From Planctomycetaceae bacterium (lineage in GTDB: Bacteria; Planctomycetota; Phycisphaerae; UBA1845; UTPLA1), in the NCBI GenBank assembly GCA_011525745.1, contig WYBU01000115.1, forward strand, positions 1-48,890: DNA of 48,890 bases, given 5' to 3'. A program made the translations under genes and the position numbers. The notes beneath the pieces are model-generated. The model ran no database searches. It was not told the DNA's origin and saw only the letters and a list, made by a program, of their open reading frames with translations. Positions 33,484 through 41,184 of the stretch are shown here, one piece after another; positions within the stretch are counted from its first letter, which is position 1, and every line of letters begins with the position of its first letter.

Positions 33484-36468
33484 TCACCCCAGCCGGCGCT
33501 CCAGCCAGGTCCGCGCCGCGGCGACCGCCTCCTCGATCCTCCCCGCCTCCGGGCCGCCGCCCTGGGCCAGGTCGGGCCGGCCGCCGCCCTTGCCGCCGAC
33601 GATCGGCGCGATCTCCTTGATCAGATCGCCGGCCCGCACGCCCTTCTTCACCACGTCCGGCGTCATGGCCGCCAGCAGCACCGCCTTGCGCTCCAACTCG
33701 GCGGCGAACAGTACGGCCGCCGAGCCGGCCTGCGCCCGCACGCTGTCGGCGGCGGAGCGAAACAACTCGGCGTTGCCGCCTTCAATGACGCCGGCGACCA
33801 CGGCCGTGCCGCCGACGCGCGGCGCGGCAACCAGCAGCGCCTCGGCGCGGGCCAGCACGTCGGCGGTGTCGCGGCGGGCCTGCTCCTTGTCGGCCTGCTT
33901 GAGCGTCTTCTGCGCCTGGGCGTAGCGCTCGTTGAGCAGGGCACGGGGGCGCAGCGGCAACGGCTGCGGCGAGAATTGTTCGTACAGCTTCTCGACGAGG
34001 CGGGCCGCCTCGTCCGGCGCGGTGCGCGACGCGTCGGCCAGCGCCGCTTCCAGCTCGTTGCCGCGGCGCAACGCGTCCCGGGCCGCCTGGCCGCTGATGC
34101 CGACGACGCGGCGAACGCCGCGCGCCACGGCGGATTCTTCGATGAGGACGAAGGCCTGGGCCTCGGCGGTGCGCTTCAGGTGCGTGCCGCCGCAGAACTC
34201 GACGCTGTACTGCCGCCAGCGAGCGTTGCCGGGGTCGCGCAGCAGCTCGGCGACCGGCACGCCGATCGAGACGACGCGGACGATTTCGGGGTATTTCTCT
34301 CCGAAAACCGCCCGCAGGCCGTTGATCTTCAGCGCCTCCTTCTGCGGCACTTCCTCGGCGAACACCGCCAGGTCGTCGGCGATGCGCTGTTTGACGAGCG
34401 ATTCGACGCGGGCCAGCTCGTCGTCGGTCACGGCGGCGTGGTGCGAAAAGTCGAAGCGCGTCTTTTCCGGATCGACCAGCGAGCCTTTCTGCTGAACGTG
34501 ATCGCCGAGCACCTCGCGCAAGGCCCAGTTCATGATGTGGGTGGAGGTGTGATGTTGCATCGTCGGACGTCGCCTTGCTTCATTAACACGCGCCGACGCC
34601 ACGACGGCTTCGCTTTCACCGCCGCGCGGGAGTCGTTCACCGGGCTCCCGGTTCCCGATTGCTCCGCCGGCGTGCGAGCACGAAACCATGCCAACGCTGC
34701 AACTTCCAAAATGCACGATCGTACTTCCGACCCTCTTGGTTGAATTAACTTGAAACTCCCACTCGCCCGAGCAGTGTCGTATCACGCCCGCGTCTCCAAC
34801 CTGGCCGCCCGCTTCGGCATAGAACGGGCTTTCGCGAAGCACCACCACGCCTTCGTTGCCCTGTGAAACTCTATCATCGCCGTCGTAATCGCCGGCGAAC
34901 AGCACTTCGGTTCTCTCGATCTCCAATGATCGGTAGCCAACAAACCTGGTTTCCAGGCATCGTTGCCCGATCTGGTCCTCGATCATCGAGGCATTCAGTC
35001 GTTCTGTAGCGAAGCGCGCCTTCTGCCGCGCCTCCTCCATCAACCGCTCATACTCCCCGATGTCCACCGTCAGCCCCTGCTCCTCGGCCATCAGTTCCGT
35101 CAGGTCGATGGGGAAGCCGAACGTGTCGTGCAGACGGAAGGCGTCGTCGCCCGTAATCCTCCCGTGATGGCGGCGGCGGGCGTGGTCGGCGGCGTCGTTG
35201 AACAACGCGATGCCGCGGTCGAGCGTGCGGCCGAACGAGGCCTCTTCTTCGCGCAGAATCTCGGCCACGTGCCGCACGTTCCGCCCGCCGTGGGCCGTGC
35301 GCAGCTCGGGGAACGCCTCACCCATTGAGTCGACGACGGCGGCAACCAGCTCGCACAGGAACGGTTCGTTCGTGCCCAGATACTGCCGGCCGTAGCGCAC
35401 CGCCCGGCGCAGGATGCGCCGCAGGACGTAACCGCGGCCCTCGTTGCTCGGCACGGCGCCGTCGGTCAGGGCGAAGCTCAGCGTGCGGATGTGATCGGCC
35501 ACGACGCGATAGGCCACGTCGCGCATCACGGCGGCGTGATCGGCCTCTTCGTGTCTTCGTGTCTCGGCGCCTTCGTGCCTCGCTACCAGCCGGCCGCCGT
35601 AATCGTCCGCGCCGGTCACGCGCCGGATGGCCGCGAAGATCGGCGCAAACACGTCGGTGTCGTAATTGCTGATCTGCCCCAGCCGCCCGGCCGCCGCGCC
35701 CTGAAGGATGGCGCACAGCCGCTCGAAGCCCATGCCGGTGTCGACGTGCCGGGCCGGCAGCGGCGAGAGCCTGCCGTCGGCGCCGCGGTTGAACTGAATG
35801 AAGACCAGGTTCCAGATTTCCATGACGCGCGCGTCGCCGGCGTTGACGAGCTTTGCGCCGCTTTGGTCGGGCGTCAGGTCGATGTGAATTTCACTGCACG
35901 GGCCGCAGGGGCCGGTGTCGCCCATCTCCCAGAAATTGTCCTTTTTTCCGCCGGCGTGGACGCGCTGCGGCGGCAGGATGTTCAGCCACAATTCGCGCGC
36001 CTCGTCGTCGGGTTCCAGCCCCTCGTCGGGATCGCCGCGGAAATAAGTCGCGTGCAACCGCCGCGGGTCGATGCCCCAGACGGTCGTCAGCAGCTCCCAG
36101 GCCCACGCGATCGCCTCTTTCTTGAAGTAGTCGCCGAACGACCAGTTGCCGAGCATCTCGAAAAACGTGTGGTGATAGGTGTCGTGGCCGACGTCGTCGA
36201 GATCGTTGTGCTTGCCGCCGGCGCGGATGCACTTCTGCGTGTTGGCGGCGCGGGTCGGCAGGCCGGCAACGGCGCCAGGCCAGTTGTCGACGTCGGGGGC
36301 GCGCTGGCCGAGGAAGATGGGCTTGAACTGGTTCATGCCGGCGTTGGCGAACATGAGCGTGGGATCGTCGTGCGGCACGCACGGGCTGCTGGGGACGAAC
36401 GTGTGCCCGCAGCGCTGCACGAAGAAGTCGATGAACTGGCGGCGGATGTCGGCGGAACGCGGTTTCAT
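33484..36468 (-). CDS. alaS: Alanyl-tRNA synthetase
   Basis: This 994-residue enzyme is longer than the usual 870-880. Aminoacylation motifs: RRQFIDFFVQRCGHTFVPSS, FANAGMNQFKPIFLG, TYHHTFFEMLGNWSFGDYF and HVDTGMGFERL. The editing site keeps its metal ligands in HHTSTHIMNWALREV (H-x3-H) and CGGTHLKRT (C-x3-H). The C-Ala part ends in GGKGGGRPDLAQGGG. Extra length comes partly from two insertions: HEGAETRRHEEADHA in the aminoacylation half, apparently made from an intergenic repeat, and about 35 residues ahead of the editing motif (AGGAIGNREPGERLPRGG). The frame runs on upstream through the tandem repeats, but those codons cannot be real. TACACT 7 nt before the ATG suggests a leaderless mRNA. 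Confidence 0.95.
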   Translation of the reverse strand: MKPRSADIRRQFIDFFVQRCGHTFVPSSPCVPHDDPTLMFANAGMNQFKPIFLGQRAPDVDNWPGAVAGLPTRAANTQKCIRAGGKHNDLDDVGHDTYHHTFFEMLGNWSFGDYFKKEAIAWAWELLTTVWGIDPRRLHATYFRGDPDEGLEPDDEARELWLNILPPQRVHAGGKKDNFWEMGDTGPCGPCSEIHIDLTPDQSGAKLVNAGDARVMEIWNLVFIQFNRGADGRLSPLPARHVDTGMGFERLCAILQGAAAGRLGQISNYDTDVFAPIFAAIRRVTGADDYGGRLVARHEGAETRRHEEADHAAVMRDVAYRVVADHIRTLSFALTDGAVPSNEGRGYVLRRILRRAVRYGRQYLGTNEPFLCELVAAVVDSMGEAFPELRTAHGGRNVRHVAEILREEEASFGRTLDRGIALFNDAADHARRRHHGRITGDDAFRLHDTFGFPIDLTELMAEEQGLTVDIGEYERLMEEARQKARFATERLNASMIEDQIGQRCLETRFVGYRSLEIERTEVLFAGDYDGDDRVSQGNEGVVVLRESPFYAEAGGQVGDAGVIRHCSGEWEFQVNSTKRVGSTIVHFGSCSVGMVSCSHAGGAIGNREPGERLPRGGESEAVVASARVNEARRRPTMQHHTSTHIMNWALREVLGDHVQQKGSLVDPEKTRFDFSHHAAVTDDELARVESLVKQRIADDLAVFAEEVPQKEALKINGLRAVFGEKYPEIVRVVSIGVPVAELLRDPGNARWRQYSVEFCGGTHLKRTAEAQAFVLIEESAVARGVRRVVGISGQAARDALRRGNELEAALADASRTAPDEAARLVEKLYEQFSPQPLPLRPRALLNERYAQAQKTLKQADKEQARRDTADVLARAEALLVAAPRVGGTAVVAGVIEGGNAELFRSAADSVRAQAGSAAVLFAAELERKAVLLAAMTPDVVKKGVRAGDLIKEIAPIVGGKGGGRPDLAQGGGPEAGRIEEAVAAARTWLERRLG
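35545..35583 (-). repeat. Short repeat inserted in frame within alaS
   Basis: On the coding strand this reads as repeated cacgaaggc / acacgaag units (gcacgaaggcgccgagacac, then gaagacacgaag). It encodes HEGAETRRHEE, which is absent from ordinary AlaS proteins in this region. A similar stretch lies in non-coding DNA at 12870-12895. Confidence 0.5.
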
Positions 36469-36475
36469 GCGGAAA

Positions 36476-36481
36476 AGTGTA
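36476..36481 (-). promoter_or_regulatory. -10-like hexamer of alaS
   Basis: TACACT on the minus strand ends 7 nt before the alaS ATG at 36468, and no Shine-Dalgarno sequence is seen. The -35 match is weak. The tandem repeat array begins 33 bases further upstream. Confidence 0.4.
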
Positions 36482-36513
36482 GGGCCGCACGGAAGCGGAC
36501 GAAAGGAGCGGTT

Positions 36514-36706
36514 GGAGCACAGCCGCCCCCGGCTGTGAATGGGGCACAGCCGCCCCCGGCTGTGAATGGGGCACAGCCGCCCCCGGCTGTGAAATGGAGC
36601 ACAGCCGCCCCCGGCTGTGAAATGGAGCACAGCCGCCCTCGGCTGTGAATGGAGCACAGCCGCCCTCGGCTGTGAAATGGAGCACAGCCGCCCCCGGCTG
36701 TGTGCC
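36514..36706. repeat. Seven tandem palindromic repeats upstream of alaS
   Basis: Seven head-to-tail units of 27-28 bp have the core CACAGCCGcccCCGGCTGTG, with an A/T-rich joint (aatgg or aaatgg). The two halves of each unit pair (CACAGCCG with CGGCTGTG). Units five and six share a C-to-T change in the loop, as expected from local duplication. A lone half-size copy (CAGCCG-gggg-CGGCTG) is at 37365-37380. There are no spacers of differing sequence, so it is not a CRISPR array. Confidence 0.9.
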
Positions 36707-36764
36707 GTTGAACTCCTGCGGCGACTCGAACCGGAAAACACTTACTTACGTGCGCCTCGTTTCC

Positions 36765-37026
36765 GCGTGGCACGGGCTTGCAGCCCGTGCGAACCGGAGC
36801 CGCAAGCGCCAGCGCGCCGGCATTCAGAGCCGCGCAGCGTAAGCAAGCGGGATCCGCAAGCCTGAATTTAAAGCGAACGTCATTCTTGCGCACAGACGTG
36901 CGAAGCCTGTCGGCGCGCCCGGCTCGCATCCGGTGGGCGCCGGGTTTTGCGCAAGGCTGAGCGTCCCGATCCCGCTCGCTCACGCTTCGCGGCTCTGATG
37001 TACGCAGCGCTGGCGCTTGCGGCTCG
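36765..37026. repeat. Cluster of dispersed repeats between alaS array and small ORF
   Basis: Copies present: GCACGGGCTtgcAGCCCGTGC at 36770-36790; gagccgcaagcgccagcgc at 36797-36815 and reversed at 37007-37025; and the GAGCCGCGAAGCGTAAGC family at 36827-36853 (forward) and 36968-36997 (reversed). Together with the tandem array this leaves the 570 bases upstream of alaS without any convincing gene. Confidence 0.7.
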
Positions 37027-37039
37027 GATCAGTGTTGCG

Positions 37040-37285
37040 TTACACATCGTCGCGCCGTGACAGGCGCAGCCACGTGGGACGGAACAAGTCGCGCAGCCGC
37101 TCGTCGAAACGCGGCCGCACGCGGCGCGTGTGGCCGGCGTGGTCGATTCGGCGCACTTCGGCCGGCGGCGGCCGGCCGCGCGACCTCCCGCGCGACAGCA
37201 GCCCGGCCAGCGATACCAGCACGCGCCACGCGCGCAGCGTTCGCCGGCGGCGTGCGGGCGGCGGCATGTCGGGCGAAGCGTTCAT
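37040..37285 (-). CDS. Possible small basic protein, unknown
   Basis: An 81-residue frame runs from ATG 37285 to 37040, encoding MNASPDMPPPARRRRTLRAW with a short hydrophobic patch VLVSLAGLLS and an Arg-rich tail ending in RPTWLRLSRRDDV. It is free of repeat sequence, unlike its flanks, which speaks mildly for a gene. It has no motif, no clear ribosome-binding site and a composition that GC-rich noncoding DNA can mimic, so the call is weak. Confidence 0.3.
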   Translation of the reverse strand: MNASPDMPPPARRRRTLRAWRVLVSLAGLLSRGRSRGRPPPAEVRRIDHAGHTRRVRPRFDERLRDLFRPTWLRLSRRDDV

Positions 37286-37339
37286 GGTCACACGATCGAA
37301 GTCGGCCCCATTCGTAGCGGAGAGCGCATTACCCTCACC

Positions 37340-37436
37340 TTCTCCCTGAGAGGGAGAGGGAGTTACAGCCGGGGGCGGCTGCGCTCCACGGGCTACAAGC
37401 CCGAGCCACGCGGACGAATGGTCCGCACAGCGGACC
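37340..37436. repeat. Four adjacent palindromic repeats of different families
   Basis: In order: TCTCCCT-gag-AGGGAGA (37340-37356); CAGCCG-gggg-CGGCTG (37365-37380), a single copy of the unit arrayed upstream of alaS; ACGGGCTacaAGCCCGA (37388-37404); and GGTCCGC-aca-GCGGACC (37420-37436). This pile-up in under 100 bases suggests a preferred landing or retention site for such elements. Confidence 0.7.
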
Positions 37437-37500
37437 CTGCGCGCGAAGGCTTGATCTTGCCGACCCACCGAAACGGCGCGGCTTATTTCCGGGCGATTCC

Positions 37501-38106
37501 TTACGAGGCCGCCGCGCCGCGCAGCGCGACATGATCGGCGTCATGCTCGGCCAGGGTGCCATCCTCGATTCCCCACAATTGCAGGCGGTCGACGATCAGC
37601 GCGTCGCTCATCGAGGCATACTCGCCCGCGCGGCTGACGCCGCCCTCGACAACGTCGCCGGGCTGCAAGTCGTTCCGCAGCAGCCAGGCGCTGACGTCGT
37701 CGGCATACTCCGCTGGAAACAGCATCGCCACGACGTGCGGTCGAGGCGCATCGGGCAGCTTGGCCAGATGGACGCGGGCGCGGCAGGGCGGCGGATCGCG
37801 ATCGGCCGCGCCGCGCAGTGCATCGAAATCGGCGCGGGCCTGCGTCGCCGCCGCGCGGAAAAACAGGAAGCAGTCTTCGAGATTGAACCGCGTGTTGTCG
37901 ACGCCGACCAGCTCCATCCGCCCGTCCGGATAAGCGTTGTGAATGCGATAGACGCGGATGTCGCGAAACTGCTCCGACTCGAGCAGCGCTGCGACCTCGC
38001 GAGCCGTGAAGCCGCTGACGGTTTCGTGTCCAAAATCGACGACGTAGCGGCCGGCGCGGACCGTGCCGACCGACCGCGTATTCAGCACCTGTAGAGAGAG
38101 GTTCAT
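37501..38106 (-). CDS. Hypothetical cytoplasmic protein
   Basis: This is a 201-residue soluble protein of unknown family. It starts MNLSLQVLNTRSVGTVRAGR and includes VYRIHNAYPDGRMELVGVDN, then DCFLFFRAA and RVHLAKLPDAPRPHVVAMLF. The mix of strands and helices and the absence of any signal or membrane helix suggest a cytoplasmic globular protein. TACAAT on the minus strand at 38116-38121 lies 9 nt before the ATG, without a Shine-Dalgarno sequence. The C-terminus (ADHVALRGAAAS) ends next to repeat-rich DNA. The neighbours give no hint of its role. Confidence 0.65.
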   Translation of the reverse strand: MNLSLQVLNTRSVGTVRAGRYVVDFGHETVSGFTAREVAALLESEQFRDIRVYRIHNAYPDGRMELVGVDNTRFNLEDCFLFFRAAATQARADFDALRGAADRDPPPCRARVHLAKLPDAPRPHVVAMLFPAEYADDVSAWLLRNDLQPGDVVEGGVSRAGEYASMSDALIVDRLQLWGIEDGTLAEHDADHVALRGAAAS

Positions 38107-38115
38107 AACGGGGAG

Positions 38116-38121
38116 ATTGTA
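38116..38121 (-). promoter_or_regulatory. -10-like hexamer of the 201-residue gene
   Basis: TACAAT on the minus strand (38121-38116) ends 9 nt before the start codon at 38106, leaving almost no leader. The -35 region is GC-only and unconvincing. Confidence 0.35.
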
Positions 38122-38449
38122 TCACGGCGGCGGGGCGGGGGCCTGTTATTCGGATGATGGGCGGCGGATCGCCCGGCGCGGGACTGGCACACGGATTGCG
38201 ATGTGAAGGGGGAGGTCCGCGGATGTAGAATTCGGGAGTCGCCTCGTATTCTCATTATCGCGACCCCATCGTTTCGCGGCGGGCCGCAACGCCTGGTCCG
38301 AGCCGCAAGCGCCAGCGCTGCGGTATCCGATTAAGGTAGTGGTCGCCCGGCAGCGGTCTTGCGGGAACGTATTTCCGCGGAGCGGAGGCGCGAAACCCTT
38401 TGGTACGACATCGTCGCGCCAAGGGTCTGGCACCAGCAGAGAGTCGATC
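38122..38449. other. Divergent intergenic region, no gene seen
   Basis: It contains one gagccgcaagcgccagcgc repeat at 38299-38317. The sequence is otherwise featureless, and the open frame entering from 38339 into the acyl-CoA synthetase looks noncoding. Confidence 0.45.
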
Positions 38450-40612
38450 ATGAGCGACCAACCCGGTTTGCCCGCCGACCGCCCCAGCGCCGATCTTGAG
38501 CGCCTGTTCGCGCCGCGCTCGATTGCCGTGCTGGGCGCCTCGCGCTCGCCGGGCACCGTCGGCAACGCCGTCGTCCGCAACCTGATCCTCGGCGGCTACA
38601 CCGGCGTCATTCAGCCGGTCAATCCCAACGCCGCGGCCATCCTCGGAATCCGCTGCGCGCCGAACATCGCCGCGCTGCCCGAACCGCCCGACCTCGTCGT
38701 CATCGTGCTGCCGGCCGCGATCGTCGAGCAGTCGGTGGCCGAGTGCGCCGACCGCGGCACGCGACACTTCGTGGTGATCTCGGCCGGTTTCAAAGAGACC
38801 GGGGGCGAGGGGGCGCAGCGCGAGCAGCGGCTGCGGGAGCTGGCACGGCGGCGCGGCCTGTCGATTCTCGGGCCGAACTGTCTCGGCGTCATCAACACCG
38901 ACGCGCACGTCTGCATGAACGCCTCGTTCGCGCGGGAGATGCCGCGGGCCGGCGGACTGGGGCTGATCTCGCAGAGTGGCGCGCTGTGCACCGCGATTCT
39001 CGACTACGCCAAGGGACGCGGCTTCGGTTTCTCGCGATTCGTCAGCTTCGGCAACAAGGTCGACATCAGCGAGATCGACCTGCTGCGAGCGCTGGCGTCG
39101 GACCCGCAGACCCGCGCGATTCTGATGTACGTCGAGGAGCTGTCGAGCGGACCGGCGTTCGTCGAAACGGCCCAGGCCATCACGCACGGCGCCAACGCCA
39201 AGCCCATTCTGGCGATCAAGACCGGCCGCACGCCCCAAGGCGCGGCGGCGGCGGCGTCGCACACCGGATCGCTGGCCGGCTCTGACGAAGTCTATGACGC
39301 GATCATGACGCAGGCCGGCGTCGTACGGATCGAGTCGGTCGAGGAACTGTTCGACGTGGCGCAGGTGTTCATCGATCCGATGCTGCCGAAGGGGCGCCGC
39401 ACGGCGATCGTCACGAACGCCGGCGGGCCGGGCATCATGGCGACCGACGCCTGCATCCGCCACGGCCTGCAACTGGCGAAGTTCCAGGAATACACGACAA
39501 AATCACTCAAGTTTCAAATGCCGCCGACCGGCAGCATCCGCAACCCCGTGGACGTGATCGGCGACGCGAAGCACGACCGCTACCGCGCTGCGCTGGACGC
39601 CGTGACGTCCGACGAGGGAGTCGATCAGATTCTGGTGATCGTCACGCCGCAGACGATGACGGACGTGATCGAGATCGCCCAGGTCATCGGCGAGACGCGC
39701 GAGTTCTGCGGCAAGCCCGTGCTGCCCTGCCTGATGGGCATGGCCGACGTGTCGCCGGGCGTCGAGCTGCTGCAAAGCAAGTTCGGCATGTCGACCTACA
39801 CGTTCCCCGAGAACGCGATGCGCGCGATGGCGGTCAAGTGCCGGTTCGCGGAGTGGACGCGCGCGCCGCTGCGCGAGGCGCGCCGCTTCGAGGCCGATCG
39901 CGCGGCCGTGGAGCGGCTCTTCGACGAAGAGACCGCGGCGGGGCGGCATCAGCTTGTCGAGGCCAGGGCGCTGGAAGTGTTCCGCGCCTACGGCTTCACG
40001 GTGGCGCCATCGGAACTGGCGCGCACGGCGGATGAGGCGGCCGCGGCGGCGGAGAAGATGGGCTTCCCGGTCGTGATGAAGATTTCGGGGCCGACGATTC
40101 TGCACAAGACGGATGTCGGCGGCGTAAAGCTCAACCTGCGCGACGCCGGCGCGGTGCGCGACGCCTACGCGGGGATGATCGAGTCGGTGCGCGAGAAGAT
40201 GGGCGCGGACGTCGACATCTGGGGCGTTCTGATCCAGAAGATGCTGCCGCCGGGCAAAGAGACGATCCTGGGCGTGACGCGCGATGAGAAGTTCGGCCCG
40301 CTGTTGATGTTCGGACTGGGCGGCATCTATACCGAGGCGCTGCGCGACGTGTCGTTCCGGCTGGCGCCGCTGCGCGAGAACGTCGCGACCGAAATGGTGC
40401 GGAGCATTCGGTCGTACAAGCTGCTGGAAGGCGTGCGGGGCGAGCCGCCGTCGGACCTGGCGGCCGTTGCGGAAAGCCTTCTGCGGTTGTCACAACTGGT
40501 GACCCAGCATCCGCGGATTCGCGAACTGGACGTCAACCCGCTGCTGGTCTATGCGAAAGGCAAAGGGGCGGTGGTGGCCGATGCGCGAATCATCCTGGGC
40601 ACGGCAGAGTAG
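38450..40612 (+). CDS. ADP-forming acetate/acyl-CoA synthetase, fused alpha and beta parts
   Basis: This is a 720-residue fusion in the order CoA-binding domain (LFAPRSIAVLGASRSPGTVG from residue 19), two succinyl-CoA-synthetase-like domains and a C-terminal ATP-grasp domain (from about residue 495; FPVVMKISGPTILHKTDVGG). The phospho-histidine is H270 in AASHTGSLAGSDEV, and the first-domain cysteine site reads GLISQSGALCTAI. The family makes acetate plus ATP from acetyl-CoA, ADP and phosphate, or the reverse. The related Pat-type proteins add a GNAT domain; here the GNAT lies on the next gene instead. The start is the first ATG after repeat-like DNA. It is followed by the acetyl-CoA hydrolase gene 570 bp away on the same strand. 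Confidence 0.92.
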   Translation: MSDQPGLPADRPSADLERLFAPRSIAVLGASRSPGTVGNAVVRNLILGGYTGVIQPVNPNAAAILGIRCAPNIAALPEPPDLVVIVLPAAIVEQSVAECADRGTRHFVVISAGFKETGGEGAQREQRLRELARRRGLSILGPNCLGVINTDAHVCMNASFAREMPRAGGLGLISQSGALCTAILDYAKGRGFGFSRFVSFGNKVDISEIDLLRALASDPQTRAILMYVEELSSGPAFVETAQAITHGANAKPILAIKTGRTPQGAAAAASHTGSLAGSDEVYDAIMTQAGVVRIESVEELFDVAQVFIDPMLPKGRRTAIVTNAGGPGIMATDACIRHGLQLAKFQEYTTKSLKFQMPPTGSIRNPVDVIGDAKHDRYRAALDAVTSDEGVDQILVIVTPQTMTDVIEIAQVIGETREFCGKPVLPCLMGMADVSPGVELLQSKFGMSTYTFPENAMRAMAVKCRFAEWTRAPLREARRFEADRAAVERLFDEETAAGRHQLVEARALEVFRAYGFTVAPSELARTADEAAAAAEKMGFPVVMKISGPTILHKTDVGGVKLNLRDAGAVRDAYAGMIESVREKMGADVDIWGVLIQKMLPPGKETILGVTRDEKFGPLLMFGLGGIYTEALRDVSFRLAPLRENVATEMVRSIRSYKLLEGVRGEPPSDLAAVAESLLRLSQLVTQHPRIRELDVNPLLVYAKGKGAVVADARIILGTAE

Positions 40613-41184
40613 GGTCCGCTGTGCGAACGCCGCATGGTGTGGCACCGCGTGGCACGGGCTTGTAGCCCGTGCGCATCAGATCCCCGGGCGCAAGCCCGGT
40701 GCCGATCCGAGCCGCAAGCGCCAGCGCCGCGGGTATCGGTGTAAGGCAGTGATGGCGCCGTTCGTTGTCCCGTGGGGACAAGTGAGAATAGCCCAGCGAT
40801 TTATCGCTGGGTCGACGGCAATGATGATGATCGAAGTCCCGTAGGGACGATTGAAATGCTCGATGTGGCGAACGGCCGCCCATTCTCGGTTTCAACGCGG
40901 CGTGGCGATTCAGTCGTCCCGATGGGACTTTGGAATAAGCCACGACGTTCACCAACCCATGAATGGGTGGGCTATTCTCAAGCGGTCCCTACGGGGCCAG
41001 AAAAGGCGGCGGCGTACGAATCCCGCTTGCTGACGCTGCGCGGCTCTGATGCGGCAACATTTGCACGGGCTACAAGCCCGTGCCACGCGGTCAGAACCCG
41101 CCGCGCAAGCGGCGGGACACTGCCGAGGGCCGCTGTGCTACACGGGCCGAACGCCCGTGCCACGCGGCCTCATGGAATAACGAC
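40613..41184. repeat. Repeat-rich spacer between the two acyl-CoA genes
   Basis: Several families are packed here: GCACGGGCTNNNAGCCCGTGC at 40652-40672, 41063-41083 and, modified, at 41140-41160; gagccgcaagcgccagcgc at 40710-40728; a set of GTCCCgtaGGGAC-like units near 40768, 40843, 40917 and 40986, one with a CCCAGCGAtttaTCGCTGGG hairpin at 40794-40813; a GAGCCGCGAAGC-family copy reversed at 41020-41048; and CCCGCCGC-gcaa-GCGGCGGG at 41097-41116. No gene is seen. Confidence 0.7.

Noticed and set aside
36514..36706. CRISPR array
   Set aside because: Units are directly adjacent with no unique spacers, and no cas genes are present.
36469..36741. N-terminal extension of AlaS through the tandem repeats
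   Set aside because: It would encode repeat-derived residues; the normal AlaS N-terminus starts at 36468 with a -10-like sequence just upstream.
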